DNA of 64,000 nt from Lentilactobacillus rapi DSM 19907 = JCM 15042 (GCF_001436255.1 NZ_AZEI01000076.1:372001-436000); one strand, 5' to 3'; positions 41,170 to 52,575 are shown, counted from the stretch's first letter. Translations and numbers: made by a program. Notes: generated from the letters alone by a model not told the origin.

Positions 41170-41675
41170 TTCTGCTTACCCAACCCTTCAATATAAGAAT
41201 CAACAAGCCCTTTTTGATCATCTGCGTTTAATTCTTTTGAAATAATCTTGGTTGCAATTTCAATAGACAGGCTTGCCACATCTTTTCGAGAATTAGCCAA
41301 AGCTTCTTGTCGTTGTTGTTCAATATCCTTCTCAGCAGAACTCTTAAGATTAGATGCTTCATTTCGTGCATCTTCAACGATCTTTTCACGTTGTTGTTGT
41401 CCATTTTGCTTTGCGGTGTTAATAATTCCGTTTGCATCTTCACGGGTTTTCTGCAATTCAGCTTGACGTGTTGCTGCTAATTCAGCGGCCTTAGTCCGTG
41501 ACTCCTTTGCAGAATCAATATCACTGGCAATTTTATCTGAACGGTTTTGCATCATCTTAGTGATTGGCTTCCATGCAATGATTTTGATCAACCACATTAA
41601 AACAAGAAAACTAAGCATCACAAACAGCATGTCACCAACATAAAGCTGAGCTCCAACTATCGAATATGAAAACAT
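41166..41675 (-). CDS. atpF: ATP synthase F0 b subunit
   Basis: 169 aa: one N-terminal TM helix (about 12-35, [20 protein letters not shown]) and a long charged right-handed coiled-coil dimer stalk. ATG at 41675 follows GGAGGTG; an in-frame TTG directly before it is less likely. Confidence 0.95.
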   Translation of the reverse strand: MFSYSIVGAQLYVGDMLFVMLSFLVLMWLIKIIAWKPITKMMQNRSDKIASDIDSAKESRTKAAELAATRQAELQKTREDANGIINTAKQNGQQQREKIVEDARNEASNLKSSAEKDIEQQRQEALANSRKDVASLSIEIATKIISKELNADDQKGLVDSYIEGLGKQK

Positions 41676-41717
41676 CAATTGGCACCTCCTTCTTTGTATA
41701 TTTAGCGATACTAGTCA

Positions 41718-41945
<228 letters not shown>

Positions 41946-41967
41946 TTAATAATCTAAAAAAATTTTG

Positions 41968-42681
41968 TTAATCTTCTAGTTCTATCTTTCGAGAAATGTA
42001 AACTGAGGACAATGTTACAAAAACATAGGCCTGAATACATCCAATAAAGACTGAAAAACCAGTCCAAACCAATTCCAGGATGAATGCACCAATCCAAATG
42101 ACCGGCCCACCATGAGCCATGCCAACGATGATGCCAAGAAGCATTTCACCTGAAAGAATGTTACCAAATAGTCGCAAACCTAACGTCAAGAAATTAGTAA
42201 ACTCCTCGAACAGATTAATTGGTAAGAAAAATACAAATGGCTTCAAGTAATTCTCAAAATGTCCCTTATAACCCAGCTTTCGAATTCCTAAGAATTGTGC
42301 AAGCGTCATCGTCATCAGAGACAAAGTCATCGTCACCACCGGATCGGAAGTTGGACTTTTGACATATGCTACACCTGATACATCAATATGCAAAAATAGA
42401 CCCTCTAAATTCGCAACTATGATGAACATAAACAAGGTAAAACCCCAGAGCCCTAAAAACTTGCTTGTGGCACCCGGAATCGAACTATTCACGATTCCAT
42501 TAGTGAAGTCAACAGCATATTCTAGAACGTTCTGACCCTTACCCGGTTTCATGGTAAGGTGCCTTGATAATGCATACACAAGGCCTAATACAACTGCACA
42601 AGCGATTAAAATGGAGATCATGTTCCCCACGTTAAACGTTAGACCCAAAAATTCAAAAGTCGAAGGAGTTCCTCCACTCAC
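41968..42681 (-). CDS. atpB: ATP synthase F0 a subunit
   Basis: 237 aa, five to six TM helices, forming the proton half-channels. The essential Arg lies in the conserved LTLGLRLFGNILSGEMLLGI helix. The start is GTG at 42681, with AGAGGTG upstream. First gene of the operon. Confidence 0.96.
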   Translation of the reverse strand: MSGGTPSTFEFLGLTFNVGNMISILIACAVVLGLVYALSRHLTMKPGKGQNVLEYAVDFTNGIVNSSIPGATSKFLGLWGFTLFMFIIVANLEGLFLHIDVSGVAYVKSPTSDPVVTMTLSLMTMTLAQFLGIRKLGYKGHFENYLKPFVFFLPINLFEEFTNFLTLGLRLFGNILSGEMLLGIIVGMAHGGPVIWIGAFILELVWTGFSVFIGCIQAYVFVTLSSVYISRKIELED

Positions 42682-43025
42682 AAAATCTCACCTCTTTCCA
42701 AGATACAGTATACGCAAGTAAATCAATCTGGTTATTGGTCAAGAAGACATGATTACCAAAGTGAAACTTTGCGATGGTAATGGACACACAATATTGTCCA
42801 AATACAATTGAAACTATACCACCAATCATCATAAAATTCAAAACAATATTAGTAATCTTCACACCTTTTAAAGCGCGCCCTTAACACAATTATCAACCTC
42901 ATGTCAGGTTTATGAACGCGAAATCACAACCGGCCAAACTCGAATAGCTGACAAAACATTAATAAAATCAAACGACTTTGAATCATATTTGCCGGCTTTT
43001 TACTAAATTAAATCCTGGATAATAC
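42682..43025 (-). other. Upstream region of the atp operon
   Basis: About 340 bases with no firm gene. A 69-codon reading frame (42653-42862, GTG start) overlaps atpB in the wrong frame and has no recognisable AtpI features. The region presumably holds the atp promoter and leader, but I found no clean -35/-10 pair. Confidence 0.45.
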
Positions 43026-43052
43026 AAAATGGAGCGATTACATTCGCTCCAC
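43026..43052 (-). terminator. Terminator of upp
   Basis: TGGAGCGA and TCGCTCCA, 8-bp perfect stem, ATTTTGTATT tail on the minus strand, about 22 bases after the upp stop. Confidence 0.85.
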
Positions 43053-43074
43053 CACAACAATCTTCATTTTCGAA

Positions 43075-43704
43075 TTACTTGGTACCAAATAACCGGTCGC
43101 CTGCATCGCCCAGGCCAGGTACAATATAGCCTTTATCATTTAGCTTCTCATCCAGGGCTGCCGTGTAAATGTCAACATCGGGGTGAGCTTTCTGTAATGC
43201 TTTTACCCCTTCTGGAGCGGCTACTAAACAAACAAACTTGATGTTCGAGGCACCACGTTTCTTCAGGGCATCAATGGCCATGATAGAAGAACCACCAGTT
43301 GCAAGCATCGGATCAACAACAAAAATTTGGCGCTGTTCAATATCAGAAGGTAATTTGACAAAGTATTCGTGAGGTTCCAGTGTCTTCTCGTCTCGATACA
43401 TCCCAATGTGACCAACCTTAGCTGCAGGAATTAAGTCCAAAATGCCGTCGACCATTCCGATTCCAGCCCGAAGAATTGGCACAATGGCAACCTTCTTACC
43501 TGAAATTTGTTTGGCATGTGCAATGCCTTCAGGAGTCTGAATATCAATATCTTCAAGGGGCATGTCACGTGAGACTTCAAACGCCATCAAAGTTGCGATT
43601 TCATTCACAATTTCACGAAATTCCTTTGTCCCACAATTTTTATCCCGAATCATTGATAACTTATGCTGAATCAGTGGATGATCCATAACTTGAAACTTAC
43701 CCAT
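43075..43704 (-). CDS. upp: Uracil phosphoribosyltransferase
   Basis: Salvage enzyme making UMP from uracil and PRPP. 209 aa from ATG 43704 (AAGGAGTGGG upstream). The PRPP loop is [16 protein letters not shown] and the uracil-binding C-terminal part contains [35 protein letters not shown] is also diagnostic. It lies between glyA and atpB, a conserved Firmicutes order. Confidence 0.97.
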   Translation of the reverse strand: MGKFQVMDHPLIQHKLSMIRDKNCGTKEFREIVNEIATLMAFEVSRDMPLEDIDIQTPEGIAHAKQISGKKVAIVPILRAGIGMVDGILDLIPAAKVGHIGMYRDEKTLEPHEYFVKLPSDIEQRQIFVVDPMLATGGSSIMAIDALKKRGASNIKFVCLVAAPEGVKALQKAHPDVDIYTAALDEKLNDKGYIVPGLGDAGDRLFGTK

Positions 43705-43767
43705 TATTTCCCACTCCTTATTTATATTTCTAAATAATTGTATCACACATGTGGTCGCTAAATTCAC

Positions 43768-43801
43768 AAAAAAGCCCGAAACCGCAATTAGTTTCGAGCT
43801 T
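43768..43801 (-). terminator. Terminator of glyA
   Basis: AAGCTCGAAAC pairs with GTTTCGGGCTT (one mismatch) and is followed by TTTTTTG on the minus strand. Confidence 0.88.
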
Positions 43802-43808
43802 CATTGAA

Positions 43809-45059
43809 TCATGATTCAATTGGATGTTTTTGAGTTAATGCTTCTACTTTATTAGCAACATCTTGTAAATTACTTTCATCTTCTGGATTATCGATCACTT
43901 GAAGAATCAACTTGGCAACTTGACGGGCATCTTCTTCATCAAATCCACGAGTTGTAATGGCCGGCGTTCCTAAACGAAGACCACTTGTTTTTGAAGGTGG
44001 CAATGGATCATTTGGAATGGACTCTTTATTGGTCGTAATGTGAACCGAATCCAAGATGTTTTGTAAATCTCTTCCATTTAAAGAAGTTTGGGTGAGATTA
44101 ATCGTCATCAAATGATTATCAGTACCACCCGTCAATACTGAAACTTTGGCTGAACTTTGAAATTCATCGGCCATCGCTTTCGCATTTTTGATAACCTGTT
44201 CACCATACTGCTTAAATGAGGGTTGCAGATCTTCGTAAAAAGCAGCAGCTTTACCAGCAATGACATGTTCCAACGGACCACCTTGGCTGCCGGGGAATAC
44301 AGCTGAGTTGAGCTTTTTAGCATACTTAGCTTTGGCAAGGATCATACCGCCACGAGGGCCCCGTAATGTCTTATGAGTCGTTGTGGTCACAACATCGGCT
44401 ACGGGAACTGGACTTGGATGCAAGCCAGTTGCTACAAGGCCGGCGATATGTGCCATATCAACCATCAAGTAGGCACCGACGGAATCGGCAATGTCGCGGA
44501 ACTTCTGCCAATCAATGATTCGGCTATATGCTGAAGCACCGGCAATGATCAATTGAGGTTGAACATCCTTGGCAATTTTAGCAACCTCGTCATAGTCAAT
44601 CAATTGGGTCTTCGGATCCAGTCCGTACGAATAAGAATCGTACAACTTACCAGAAAAGCTAACCTTGGCTCCATGGCTTAAATGGCCACCAGCATCTAAT
44701 CCCATTCCCAAAATCTTGTCACCAGGCTTCAATAGAGCAGCGTAAACTTCCTGGTTGGCTTGAGAGCCTGAGTGAGGTTGAACATTGGCGTATTCAGCAC
44801 CAAACAGTTCCTTAGCCCGATCAATGGCCAACTGTTCAACGATGTCAATGTATTCACAGCCACCATAATACCGACGGCCCGGATAACCCTCAGCATACTT
44901 GTTGGTCAACACTGATCCCTGAGCTGCCCGAACGGCATTTGATACGATGTTCTCGGAAGCAATCAGTTCAATGTTATGTTCCTGACGGTTTTCTTCGTTC
45001 GCAATTGCATCCCAAAGTTCAGGATCCTGCTGTTTGTAATCGTAATTCAACTGCAACAC
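43809..45059 (-). CDS. glyA: Serine hydroxymethyltransferase
   Basis: PLP enzyme interconverting serine and glycine with tetrahydrofolate. 416 aa. The PLP lysine is in [32 protein letters not shown] and [11 protein letters not shown] are standard. The start is uncertain: GTG at 45059 overlaps GAGGTG, and TTG codons at 45056 or 45050 could serve. It supplies one-carbon units and glycine; no glycine cleavage operon is nearby. Confidence 0.97.
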   Translation of the reverse strand: MLQLNYDYKQQDPELWDAIANEENRQEHNIELIASENIVSNAVRAAQGSVLTNKYAEGYPGRRYYGGCEYIDIVEQLAIDRAKELFGAEYANVQPHSGSQANQEVYAALLKPGDKILGMGLDAGGHLSHGAKVSFSGKLYDSYSYGLDPKTQLIDYDEVAKIAKDVQPQLIIAGASAYSRIIDWQKFRDIADSVGAYLMVDMAHIAGLVATGLHPSPVPVADVVTTTTHKTLRGPRGGMILAKAKYAKKLNSAVFPGSQGGPLEHVIAGKAAAFYEDLQPSFKQYGEQVIKNAKAMADEFQSSAKVSVLTGGTDNHLMTINLTQTSLNGRDLQNILDSVHITTNKESIPNDPLPPSKTSGLRLGTPAITTRGFDEEDARQVAKLILQVIDNPEDESNLQDVANKVEALTQKHPIES

Positions 45060-45087
45060 CTCACTATTTTATTGTGGTACAGATTGA

Positions 45088-46110
45088 TTATAACTGCTTA
45101 AAATGCATTTGCCCAGCTGATTTATTCAATCGGTTCATGTAAGCCTCCGCAATCCCAGTTGGTTTAAGGCCTTGCGCAAATACAATTTTATATTGTTTGT
45201 GATTATCAAAATCTCTCAACTCTGCAAAAAGATCATGGGCAGCGGATTTTGCGTCGTCCCCTAGCGAAATGACGTCGGTGTTTTTTGGCCAATCAATCGA
45301 ATTGATCACATCATTGAACGCCATCACACCGACTGGCTGCTGATGGGCACCAATCCAGTCGGCAACCTCCTGCCAGTTATCGTCCGGGTCCACGATATAG
45401 ACCTGAGCATCAGGGGCATAATGCTTATATTTCATCCCAGGTGCTTTAGGCGTCTGGCTCATGCCCACATGATGCAATTCATCCATTACCGGTCGCTGAA
45501 TCACCGCTTCAATATCTTCTTTGGTGACCGCCCCTGGTCGTAAAATTGATGGCGTGTCAACTGACATGTCCAGCACGGTTGACTCAACTCCGACCGTTGT
45601 TGGGCCATCATCCAAAATAGCTGCAATTTTGCCGTTCAAATCATGATAAACATGCTGGGCAGTTGTTGGGCTTGGCTTGCCGGAAGTATTGGCTGAAGGG
45701 CCAACGATTGGCACCCCCGCTTTGGTGATCAAATCCAAGGTGAGTTGATTATTTGGAAAACGGAAAGCTGCAGTGTCAAGACCACCCGTCACCGTTTTAG
45801 AAAGGGCGTGAGGCTTGAGCTTAAAAATCATTGTCAAAGAACCTGGCCAGAATTGTTTAATCAGCTTTTTGGCATCATCACTAAAACTAGCCACATAAGT
45901 TTCCACCATTGAAACACTTGACACAGTCACAATCAACGGGTTGTCGCTCGGGCGGCCTTTTGCCTGATAAACTTTTTTAACAGCTGATTCATTGGTTGCA
46001 TCTGCTCCCAACCCATATACCGTTTCGGTTGGAAAAGCGACCAATTCACCTTGCTGAATGATTTTGGCGGCAGTGTCCAATTGATTGCCGTTCAATATTA
46101 AAGTTTTCAT
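45088..46110 (-). CDS. L-threonylcarbamoyladenylate synthase (Sua5/TsaC type)
   Basis: Makes the TC-AMP donor for t6A37 of ANN-decoding tRNAs. The YrdC domain (about 10-195) holds AFPTETVYGLGADATNESAV, KGRPSDNPLIVTV and GPSANTSGKPSPTTAQHVY. A C-terminal Sua5 domain (about 215-335) makes it the long 340-aa form. It follows prmC after 10 nt. Confidence 0.95.
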   Translation of the reverse strand: MKTLILNGNQLDTAAKIIQQGELVAFPTETVYGLGADATNESAVKKVYQAKGRPSDNPLIVTVSSVSMVETYVASFSDDAKKLIKQFWPGSLTMIFKLKPHALSKTVTGGLDTAAFRFPNNQLTLDLITKAGVPIVGPSANTSGKPSPTTAQHVYHDLNGKIAAILDDGPTTVGVESTVLDMSVDTPSILRPGAVTKEDIEAVIQRPVMDELHHVGMSQTPKAPGMKYKHYAPDAQVYIVDPDDNWQEVADWIGAHQQPVGVMAFNDVINSIDWPKNTDVISLGDDAKSAAHDLFAELRDFDNHKQYKIVFAQGLKPTGIAEAYMNRLNKSAGQMHFKQL

Positions 46111-46120
46111 TTTATTAACC

Positions 46121-46975
46121 TCATTTCTTTACTTGAACCATTCGCTGATGCCCGGTTACATCATGCTTAACACTAATTGTCGCGGTTGGCATTGCTTTAG
46201 AAAAAATAGCGACCACTGCAGACTCTTGGTGAAACCCGATCTCGACAAAGAGTCGGCCACCTGGCTTTAGATGGGCGGCAGCACCGGCAGCGATCCGTTT
46301 ATAAATTGCCAAACCGTTTTCCTCAGCATACAAAGCCAAATCCGGCTCATTATGGATGACACTTTGATCCATATAATTGGTTTCACTGTGGGAAATATAC
46401 GGTGGGTTTGAGACGATCACGTCAAATTGTGAATCAATCTGCTCAAACACATCACTGTTGATAAATTTCACCTTTAAGTTCAACTGATCAGCATTGCTTT
46501 TGGCAACTTGCAATGCAGCGTTGGAGATATCGCTAGCAGTCATTTGCCACTGGGATCGTTGCTTTTTAAGTGCAAGGGCAATCGCCCCACTTCCAGTTCC
46601 AATATCCAACACAGAAAGTTGACCAGATTCCTGCTGAGTTTCGGCTAAAATCCAGTCGACCAACTCTTCAGTTTCAACTCGGGGAATCAGTACTGCTGGG
46701 CTAACTGTGAGCGTGAGTCCGTAAAAGTCTGCCTGGCCAACAATATATTGAGGTGGCATTCCAGCAATCAGTTGACTGATATCCTCTTGGAACGTTTGCC
46801 ACAGATCATTTGGCATTTTGTGCTGATAATTAATTAACAATTGGGTCGCAGATAAATGTGCGCGATGGCGAAGAATGAAATCCACATCGTACATATCAAT
46901 ATTTGAAGTCCCTTTAACACGAAAAGAAGCCCATTTCCGGGCTTCAAAATAAGTCACATTATTTGAATTATTCAT
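46121..46975 (-). CDS. prmC: Peptide chain release factor N5-glutamine methyltransferase
   Basis: Methylates the GGQ glutamine of release factors. SAM-binding [17 protein letters not shown] and the catalytic NPPYI (in [13 protein letters not shown]) are present. 284 aa. ATG overlaps the prfA stop by 8 nt, so enzyme and substrate are coupled in translation. Confidence 0.96.
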   Translation of the reverse strand: MNNSNNVTYFEARKWASFRVKGTSNIDMYDVDFILRHRAHLSATQLLINYQHKMPNDLWQTFQEDISQLIAGMPPQYIVGQADFYGLTLTVSPAVLIPRVETEELVDWILAETQQESGQLSVLDIGTGSGAIALALKKQRSQWQMTASDISNAALQVAKSNADQLNLKVKFINSDVFEQIDSQFDVIVSNPPYISHSETNYMDQSVIHNEPDLALYAEENGLAIYKRIAAGAAAHLKPGGRLFVEIGFHQESAVVAIFSKAMPTATISVKHDVTGHQRMVQVKK

Positions 46976-48053
46976 TGGTCAAATTCTCAAGTTTCTTGGC
47001 TTGATCAGACAAAATTAACGCGTCAATGATTTCACCAAGTTCACCATTCATGATTCGATCCAATTTGTTAAGGGTCAGTCCAATTCGATGATCGGTTACC
47101 CGGTTTTGAGGATAATTATAAGTCCGAATTCGTTCAGAGCGGTCACCCGTTCCCACAGCAGATTTTCGCTCGGCGTTATATTGATCCTGTTCTTGTTGTG
47201 AATAATAGTCGTAAACCCGGGCTTTCAAAATTTTCATTGCCTTAGCACGGTTCTGCTGTTGCGAACGCTCGTCTTGCATGGCAACGACAATTCCGGTTGG
47301 CAAATGGGTCATTCGAACCGCAGACGACGTCTTGTTGATATGCTGACCACCAGCACCCGATGAACGATAAACATCCACTCGAATATCTTTAGGGTCAATA
47401 TCAATATCAACGTCCTCTTCTTCAGGCATCACCCCAACAGTCGCGGTGGAAGTATGAACTCGGCCGGCTGATTCAGTCACTGGCACCCGTTGAACTCGGT
47501 GAGCACCATTTTCGTACTTCAGCTTTGAATAAACCTTGTCGCCGGTAATCATCAAGGCGATTTCTTTAAATCCCCCGACCTCGGTTTCGTTCTTATCAAC
47601 CACTTCAACTTGCCAACCCTGGCGCTCAGCATACTTGGAATACATGCTAAACAAATCGGCTGCAAATAAGCTGGCTTCATCCCCACCAGCGGCTCCATGG
47701 ATCTCCATGATGATGTTCTTATCATCGTTCGGGTCCTTTGGAAGCAGCATAACCTTTAATTCACTCTCAAGCTTTTCCTTTTGTTCTGTGTAATCGGAAA
47801 TTTCATCTTTAACCATTGATTCCAGGTCAGGATCATCGATCTTTTCTCGAAGCATCTCTTTGTCGTCGTTTAATTGACCCGTCACTTTTTGATACTTCTT
47901 AAAGGCCGCTACGGTGTCCCGCAGATCTGCCTCTTCTTTTGATAGTTTCATGAACTTTTGGGTATCCGCAATCACTTCAGGGTCACTGATCAATTCATTC
48001 AGTTCATCATAACGATCAACTACAGCTTGTAATTTGTCGAAAATTTCATCCAT
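46968..48053 (-). CDS. prfA: Peptide chain release factor 1
   Basis: Recognises UAA/UAG stop codons. The GGQ motif is in [18 protein letters not shown], and the stop-recognition loop lies earlier in domain 2. 361 aa, normal. It follows tdk and precedes prmC, the usual Firmicutes order tdk-prfA-prmC-sua5-glyA-upp-atp. Confidence 0.97.
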   Translation of the reverse strand: MDEIFDKLQAVVDRYDELNELISDPEVIADTQKFMKLSKEEADLRDTVAAFKKYQKVTGQLNDDKEMLREKIDDPDLESMVKDEISDYTEQKEKLESELKVMLLPKDPNDDKNIIMEIHGAAGGDEASLFAADLFSMYSKYAERQGWQVEVVDKNETEVGGFKEIALMITGDKVYSKLKYENGAHRVQRVPVTESAGRVHTSTATVGVMPEEEDVDIDIDPKDIRVDVYRSSGAGGQHINKTSSAVRMTHLPTGIVVAMQDERSQQQNRAKAMKILKARVYDYYSQQEQDQYNAERKSAVGTGDRSERIRTYNYPQNRVTDHRIGLTLNKLDRIMNGELGEIIDALILSDQAKKLENLTNE

Positions 48054-48072
48054 TTAATAATTCCTCACTTTG

Positions 48073-48645
48073 TTACTTAATCGGTGGATTGTAATAGTGC
48101 TTTCGGCACACTGGATAGTACGATTCGTTACCACCCATTTGAATTTGTTCACCTTCATACACAGGCTTACCATCGTGAAATCTGAGATTCATAATGGCCT
48201 TTTTGCCGCAGAACCAGCAAATTGTCTTCATTTCTTCTATCTTATCTGCATATAGCAGTAAGTATTCGGATCCTTCAAACAAATGGTTCTGAAAGTCGTT
48301 CTTGAGGCCAAATGCAATGACTGGTATATTCAATTCGTCAACAATTTCCGCCAATTGAAACACATGCTTCTTTGTTAGAAATTGGGCTTCGTCAATTAGG
48401 ACACAACTGGCATGGGGATCGAGTTCTTGAACCCGTTCGAAAATATTTGTCTTTTCAGAAATCGGATCCGCTTTTCGTTCCAGGCCAATTCGAGATTCAA
48501 TCATCCCCTGTTTCTCACGTGTGTCCAAGGCACTAGTCATAATAATAACACTTTTATTTTGCTCCTCATAATTGTGAGCAACTTTAATGATTTCGATCGT
48601 TTTGCCGCTATTCATAGCACCATAACGATAAAATAATTGAGCCAA
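48073..48645 (-). CDS. tdk: Thymidine kinase
   Basis: Salvage kinase of the type II family. P-loop [15 protein letters not shown], Walker B-like [10 protein letters not shown], and a zinc site formed by CWFCGKKA plus the late PVCRKHY. A GTG at 48654 lies inside AAGGTGG, so TTG at 48645 (giving the usual [16 protein letters not shown]) is the better start. 190 aa. Divergent from murT. Confidence 0.95.
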   Translation of the reverse strand: MAQLFYRYGAMNSGKTIEIIKVAHNYEEQNKSVIIMTSALDTREKQGMIESRIGLERKADPISEKTNIFERVQELDPHASCVLIDEAQFLTKKHVFQLAEIVDELNIPVIAFGLKNDFQNHLFEGSEYLLLYADKIEEMKTICWFCGKKAIMNLRFHDGKPVYEGEQIQMGGNESYYPVCRKHYYNPPIK

Positions 48646-48821
48646 TATTTCCACCTTTTTCCTTGAAAGCTTCTATTCCATTATACAGAAATTCCCTTTG
48701 AATATCGATATTATTCAAAATTTTCGGCCACAAAGAGCCAAACCGTGTTCAAACCGCCATCCGTATGATAAACTTAGTCTTTGATTAGTACGATATGTAC
48801 TTAGTTTAAGGAGTAAATCTT

Positions 48822-50168
48822 ATGTCATTGAAAAGTTCAATTGCAACTGCAGCCGGCAAGTCTTCTTACTGGTTCTTACACACGTTCTTAAAGGGTGGCA
48901 GTTCGTTTCCTGGAAAAATCACCAAAAAAATTGATCCAAATATTTTACAAAATCTTGCTCGAAATTACGACGTGATTGTCATCACGGGAACCAACGGCAA
49001 AACACTAACCACTGCTTTGACTGTTCAAGTTCTCAAGGAAAAGTATGAAAACATTCTGACTAATCCGACTGGATCAAACATGGAACAGGGAATTATCACG
49101 ACCTTTCTTCATGCGCCCCGGACTAAAAACAAGCGCCCGCTGGCAGTTCTAGAGGTTGATGAAGCCAACGTGATCATGGTAACGAAATACATTAAACCAA
49201 AAGCATTCGTCTTCACCAATATTTTCAGGGACCAAATGGATCGTTATGGTGAAATCTACACGACTTACCAAAAGATTTTAAACGGGGTTGCGTTGGCGCC
49301 GAACGCCACGATTATCGCCAATGGTGATGCCCCAATTTTCCATTCAAAACAACTCCCCAATCCCATGATCTATTATGGATTTGCTAACCAGCCCGAGGGC
49401 GACATCAAGGCGACCCCAAACACTGATGGTGTGCTCTGTCCCCAATGCCAACACATTTTGCACTATCGCTACATTAGTTATTCAAACTTGGGTAAGTATT
49501 TCTGCCCAAATTGTGGGTATCAACGGCCGGAATTAAACTTTGCGCTCAATAAAATTGTGGAATTGACCCCAAAGTCGTCAAAATTCGAAATCGATGGCGA
49601 GCCAATCAAAATTGAAATTGGTGGAGTCTACAACATCTATAACGCCTTAGCCGCATACACGGTCGGCCGGTTCATGGGGGTCACCCCTGCTCAAACCCAG
49701 CAGGCCTTCCACCAAGGAAAAAGCATTTTTGGCCGCCAAGAAGAGATCGACGTTGACGGCAAGAAAGTGACTTTAATCCTAGTTAAAAATCCTGTTGGTT
49801 TAAATCAAGTAATTGACATGATTTCGACTGATAAAGATCCTTTCACGTTTATTGGCCTACTGAATGCCAATTACGCAGACGGAATTGATACCAGTTGGAT
49901 TTGGGATGGCGACTTCGAACGACTTCCCAAGATGAACATCAAACAATTCATCACGGGTGGCGAGCGCTACAAAGACATCACCTACCGGCTTCAAGTTGCC
50001 GGAGTAGATCCAGCTAAACACTTGGTTGAACCAGATTTGGACAAGGTCGTTGAGATGATTCCAAACGCCCCGACCGAGAAAGTCTATATTTTAGCCACTT
50101 ATACGGCTATGCTGCACTTGCGAAAAGTCTTTGCCACAAAAGGTTTTATCAAAGGAGGTCTTGACTAA
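48822..50168 (+). CDS. murT: Lipid II isoglutaminyl synthase subunit MurT
   Basis: Mur-ligase-like subunit that, with GatD, amidates D-Glu of lipid II to D-isoglutamine. P-loop ITGTNGKTLTTAL, and a zinc ribbon between LCPQCQH and FCPNCGYQ (CxxC...CxxC), which is specific to MurT. The C-terminal DUF1727 domain (about 315-435) includes LVKNPVGLNQVIDMI. 448 aa. ATG with AAGGAG upstream. It overlaps gatD by 1 nt (TAATG). Confidence 0.96.
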   Translation: MSLKSSIATAAGKSSYWFLHTFLKGGSSFPGKITKKIDPNILQNLARNYDVIVITGTNGKTLTTALTVQVLKEKYENILTNPTGSNMEQGIITTFLHAPRTKNKRPLAVLEVDEANVIMVTKYIKPKAFVFTNIFRDQMDRYGEIYTTYQKILNGVALAPNATIIANGDAPIFHSKQLPNPMIYYGFANQPEGDIKATPNTDGVLCPQCQHILHYRYISYSNLGKYFCPNCGYQRPELNFALNKIVELTPKSSKFEIDGEPIKIEIGGVYNIYNALAAYTVGRFMGVTPAQTQQAFHQGKSIFGRQEEIDVDGKKVTLILVKNPVGLNQVIDMISTDKDPFTFIGLLNANYADGIDTSWIWDGDFERLPKMNIKQFITGGERYKDITYRLQVAGVDPAKHLVEPDLDKVVEMIPNAPTEKVYILATYTAMLHLRKVFATKGFIKGGLD

Positions 50169-50872
50169 TGGCTTATACACTGAATGTTTGCCATCTATAT
50201 GGTGACTTGATGAATACTTACGGCGATCTGGGAAACATCCTGGTACTCAATTATTTAGCTGAAAAGATGGGCGTTGAGCTCACTTCCGAAGTAATCAGTT
50301 TGGATCAAGCATTTGATCCTGACAAATATGACATCATCGTGTTCGGCGGTGGTCAAGATTTTGAACAGTCAATTGTTTCAAAAGACATCCAAACAAAGAA
50401 GGCCGGCCTGACTGACTTCATTGAGGATAATGGCTCAGTTGTCGCAATTTGTGGTGGTTATCAACTATTGGGACACTACTACATTGGCGCAAATGGTGAA
50501 AAGCTGCTGGGAATTGGCGCTTTGGACCATTACACAGACAAACAAAAAGATCATCGATTTATCGGTAATGTTGTCATTGAAAACGAAGAAACCGGTGAAC
50601 AATACCACGGCTTCGAAAACCATCAAGGCATTACCTTCCTAGGCAAAGGTGAACGGCCACTCGGAAAAGTATTGGAAGGCCATGGGAATAATGGTCAGGA
50701 TAAAACCGAGGGTGCGATCTACAAGAACGTTTATTGCACTTACTTCCACGGACCAATCTTAGCCAGAAACAATCAAATTGCGAAGCATGTTTTGATTAAT
50801 GCGTTGAAACGAAAGTATCCGGATGCTGATATTTCCAAACAGGAACAGTTGAAGGTAACCGAAACATTCTAG
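50168..50872 (+). CDS. gatD: Lipid II isoglutaminyl synthase glutaminase subunit GatD
   Basis: CobB/CobQ-like glutamine amidotransferase that feeds ammonia to MurT. The nucleophile Cys is in VVAICGGYQLLGHYY and the catalytic His in GFENHQG or CTYFHGPILA. LYGDLMNTYGDLGNI at the N-terminus is family-typical. 234 aa. Ribosome-binding site AAAGGAGG lies inside the murT end. Confidence 0.96.
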   Translation: MAYTLNVCHLYGDLMNTYGDLGNILVLNYLAEKMGVELTSEVISLDQAFDPDKYDIIVFGGGQDFEQSIVSKDIQTKKAGLTDFIEDNGSVVAICGGYQLLGHYYIGANGEKLLGIGALDHYTDKQKDHRFIGNVVIENEETGEQYHGFENHQGITFLGKGERPLGKVLEGHGNNGQDKTEGAIYKNVYCTYFHGPILARNNQIAKHVLINALKRKYPDADISKQEQLKVTETF

Positions 50873-50905
50873 TACCCGAAAAAACATTCTGATGTGATTA
50901 ATATA

Positions 50906-50958
50906 AGGGGTTCATTACGACAGCCTGATCTTGGGCTACGGTAATGAACCCCTGTTTT
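50906..50958 (+). terminator. Terminator of murT-gatD
   Basis: AGGGGTTCATTAC and GTAATGAACCCCT, a 13-bp perfect stem with inner AGCC/GGCT pairing, then GTTTTCG. It lies between convergent genes and could act both ways. Confidence 0.85.
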
Positions 50959-51012
50959 CGTAATCGATATTGCAAGAACCGTTCTAAATCCCAGTTAGCG
51001 GCAATCCCGGCG

Positions 51013-52020
51013 TCATGCATTTGCTTCCCTGATGAATGTCCGAATCAACTCACTGCGATATGGGAAAAAAGCCTTATTGAGGGCGTTTGGATGAACTCGA
51101 TTTGATAGAAACACAAGTGCCTGCTGGGCAGTTCGATCAATCACAATCAGCGTCCCTGTAAAGCCGGTATGCAAAATATATGGATGACCATTATACTCAC
51201 GTAAAATCCACCCAAACGAGCGGTTCTTGGTGTGGTCTGGGGTTTGATCGACGAAGAATTGATCCAGCCACGTATTTGACAAGAAATCCGGGTAACTAAT
51301 TTGACCTAGTAACCATTTGGAAAAGTGAACCAAGTCAGTTAACGTTGCAAATAACCCGGCTGATCCACAATCAACGCCTAATATCCGAGCTTTCGGATCA
51401 TGGACACTTCCCCTTAACAGCCCTTCATGAGGTAATTTCTCAGTTGGAACGACCTCTAGTGGGTTTTGTGGATGAAAAGTTGCTTGTCGTAATTCTAAAG
51501 GTCGCAAAACGTATTCTGAAATCAATTGCTGCACCGGCTCGCCCATAATTGTTGATGCAATCCACCCCAAGAAGATAAAATTGTAATCCTGATAGTGAAC
51601 GACTTTGCCGATATCGGGCCCGCTCTTAAGATTCAATAATGCCGGAATGAGTTCATCTTTCGGTAACTGATTGCGGTTGGGAATGTACCCAACAATATCC
51701 GAAGTGTGCGTGAGTAAGTGTCTAATCGTAACCTGGGGTGACTGCCATTCTGGTAAATACCGACTCAACGAATCGTCTAATGACAATTTTCCCAGTGCCA
51801 ACAGTCTGACAATCAAATTGGTAGTCCCAACCACTTTAGTTAAAGATGCCAAATCGTACAGTTCGCCCTGTTCCAAGGGGAGCGTTTCGGGGATCAGCTC
51901 CTGATTACCAAAGTAGCTGGAAAGAACTGAATGTTGATTGATAATGCCATAGGTGACCCCGGGCACAATTTGATCATCGACAAATTGATGCATTTTCGCA
52001 ATTGTTTCGTTGTATTTCAT
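51013..52020 (-). CDS. Serine hydrolase (beta-lactamase class C/penicillin-binding-like)
   Basis: 335 aa, cytoplasmic by appearance (no signal peptide or TM segment). The S-x-x-K motif is LASLTKVVGT, the second motif is YQDYNFIFLGW (Y-x-D form), and the H-x-G motif is HTGFTG. Such proteins are esterases, D-aminopeptidases or carboxypeptidase-like enzymes. The longer reading from 52119 is rejected: AAAGGA lies 8 bases before ATG 52020. Substrate not predictable. Confidence 0.88.
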   Translation of the reverse strand: MKYNETIAKMHQFVDDQIVPGVTYGIINQHSVLSSYFGNQELIPETLPLEQGELYDLASLTKVVGTTNLIVRLLALGKLSLDDSLSRYLPEWQSPQVTIRHLLTHTSDIVGYIPNRNQLPKDELIPALLNLKSGPDIGKVVHYQDYNFIFLGWIASTIMGEPVQQLISEYVLRPLELRQATFHPQNPLEVVPTEKLPHEGLLRGSVHDPKARILGVDCGSAGLFATLTDLVHFSKWLLGQISYPDFLSNTWLDQFFVDQTPDHTKNRSFGWILREYNGHPYILHTGFTGTLIVIDRTAQQALVFLSNRVHPNALNKAFFPYRSELIRTFIREANA

Positions 52021-52215
52021 CGACATTATCCTTTCATGACCATTTCGCCATTCTAAATTAGAAATAGCTGGCAGATCGAACTTTAATAACCCAATCATAT
52101 CAGAAAATGCCGTTAACAACGCAGGGCTTTAAAAAATCAAAACAAATTCATCATGAACCGATCAGATTTGATACAATGGAATTAGAAATCCCAATCGAAT
52201 TGGAGGCACCCCACT

Positions 52216-52545
52216 GTGGCAAGCAATTCTGATACACTTTACCACGTTCTTTCATATATCAAAGCCCACCCTGACAAGGTGATCGTCGAACCTGGCCAGT
52301 ATGACAATGCAATCGTTATGTATTTAGATGATGACGTTAAGCTGGGCAACCCTGAAATTTATTTTCCATCCCACAAACTGATGGTTAATCGAATGGCCCC
52401 AGAGTTCATGTCAATGAATAACGAACTGCTCGATTATTTCCATGATCAAACCAGGGTTAAAGATTCCAGTTATCATGAGTTATGGATTACAACTTCTCAC
52501 CTGGCGAAACGAAACAAGTTTTTAGTTGATCTGTCGTTTGAATAA
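52216..52545 (+). CDS. Hypothetical soluble protein
   Basis: 109 aa from GTG 52216 with TTGGAGG upstream; ends in DLSFE just before a terminator. Soluble mixed alpha/beta composition, acidic, with no signal, TM helix or Cys. I do not recognise a family. Stand-alone gene, upstream of the metalloprotease but separated from it by a terminator. Confidence 0.75.
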   Translation: MASNSDTLYHVLSYIKAHPDKVIVEPGQYDNAIVMYLDDDVKLGNPEIYFPSHKLMVNRMAPEFMSMNNELLDYFHDQTRVKDSSYHELWITTSHLAKRNKFLVDLSFE

Positions 52546-52550
52546 TCACT

Positions 52551-52575
52551 GTCCGCGAATAGCGGATATTTTTTT
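52551..52575 (+). terminator. Terminator of the 109-aa ORF
   Basis: GTCCGC, GAATA loop, GCGGAT, then ATTTTTTT, starting six bases after the stop. Confidence 0.85.

Noticed and set aside
42653-42862. 69-codon frame upstream of and overlapping atpB, considered as atpI
   Set aside because: GTG start, Cys/His-rich without the paired TM helices of AtpI, and out-of-frame overlap of 29 nt with atpB. More likely the atp leader.
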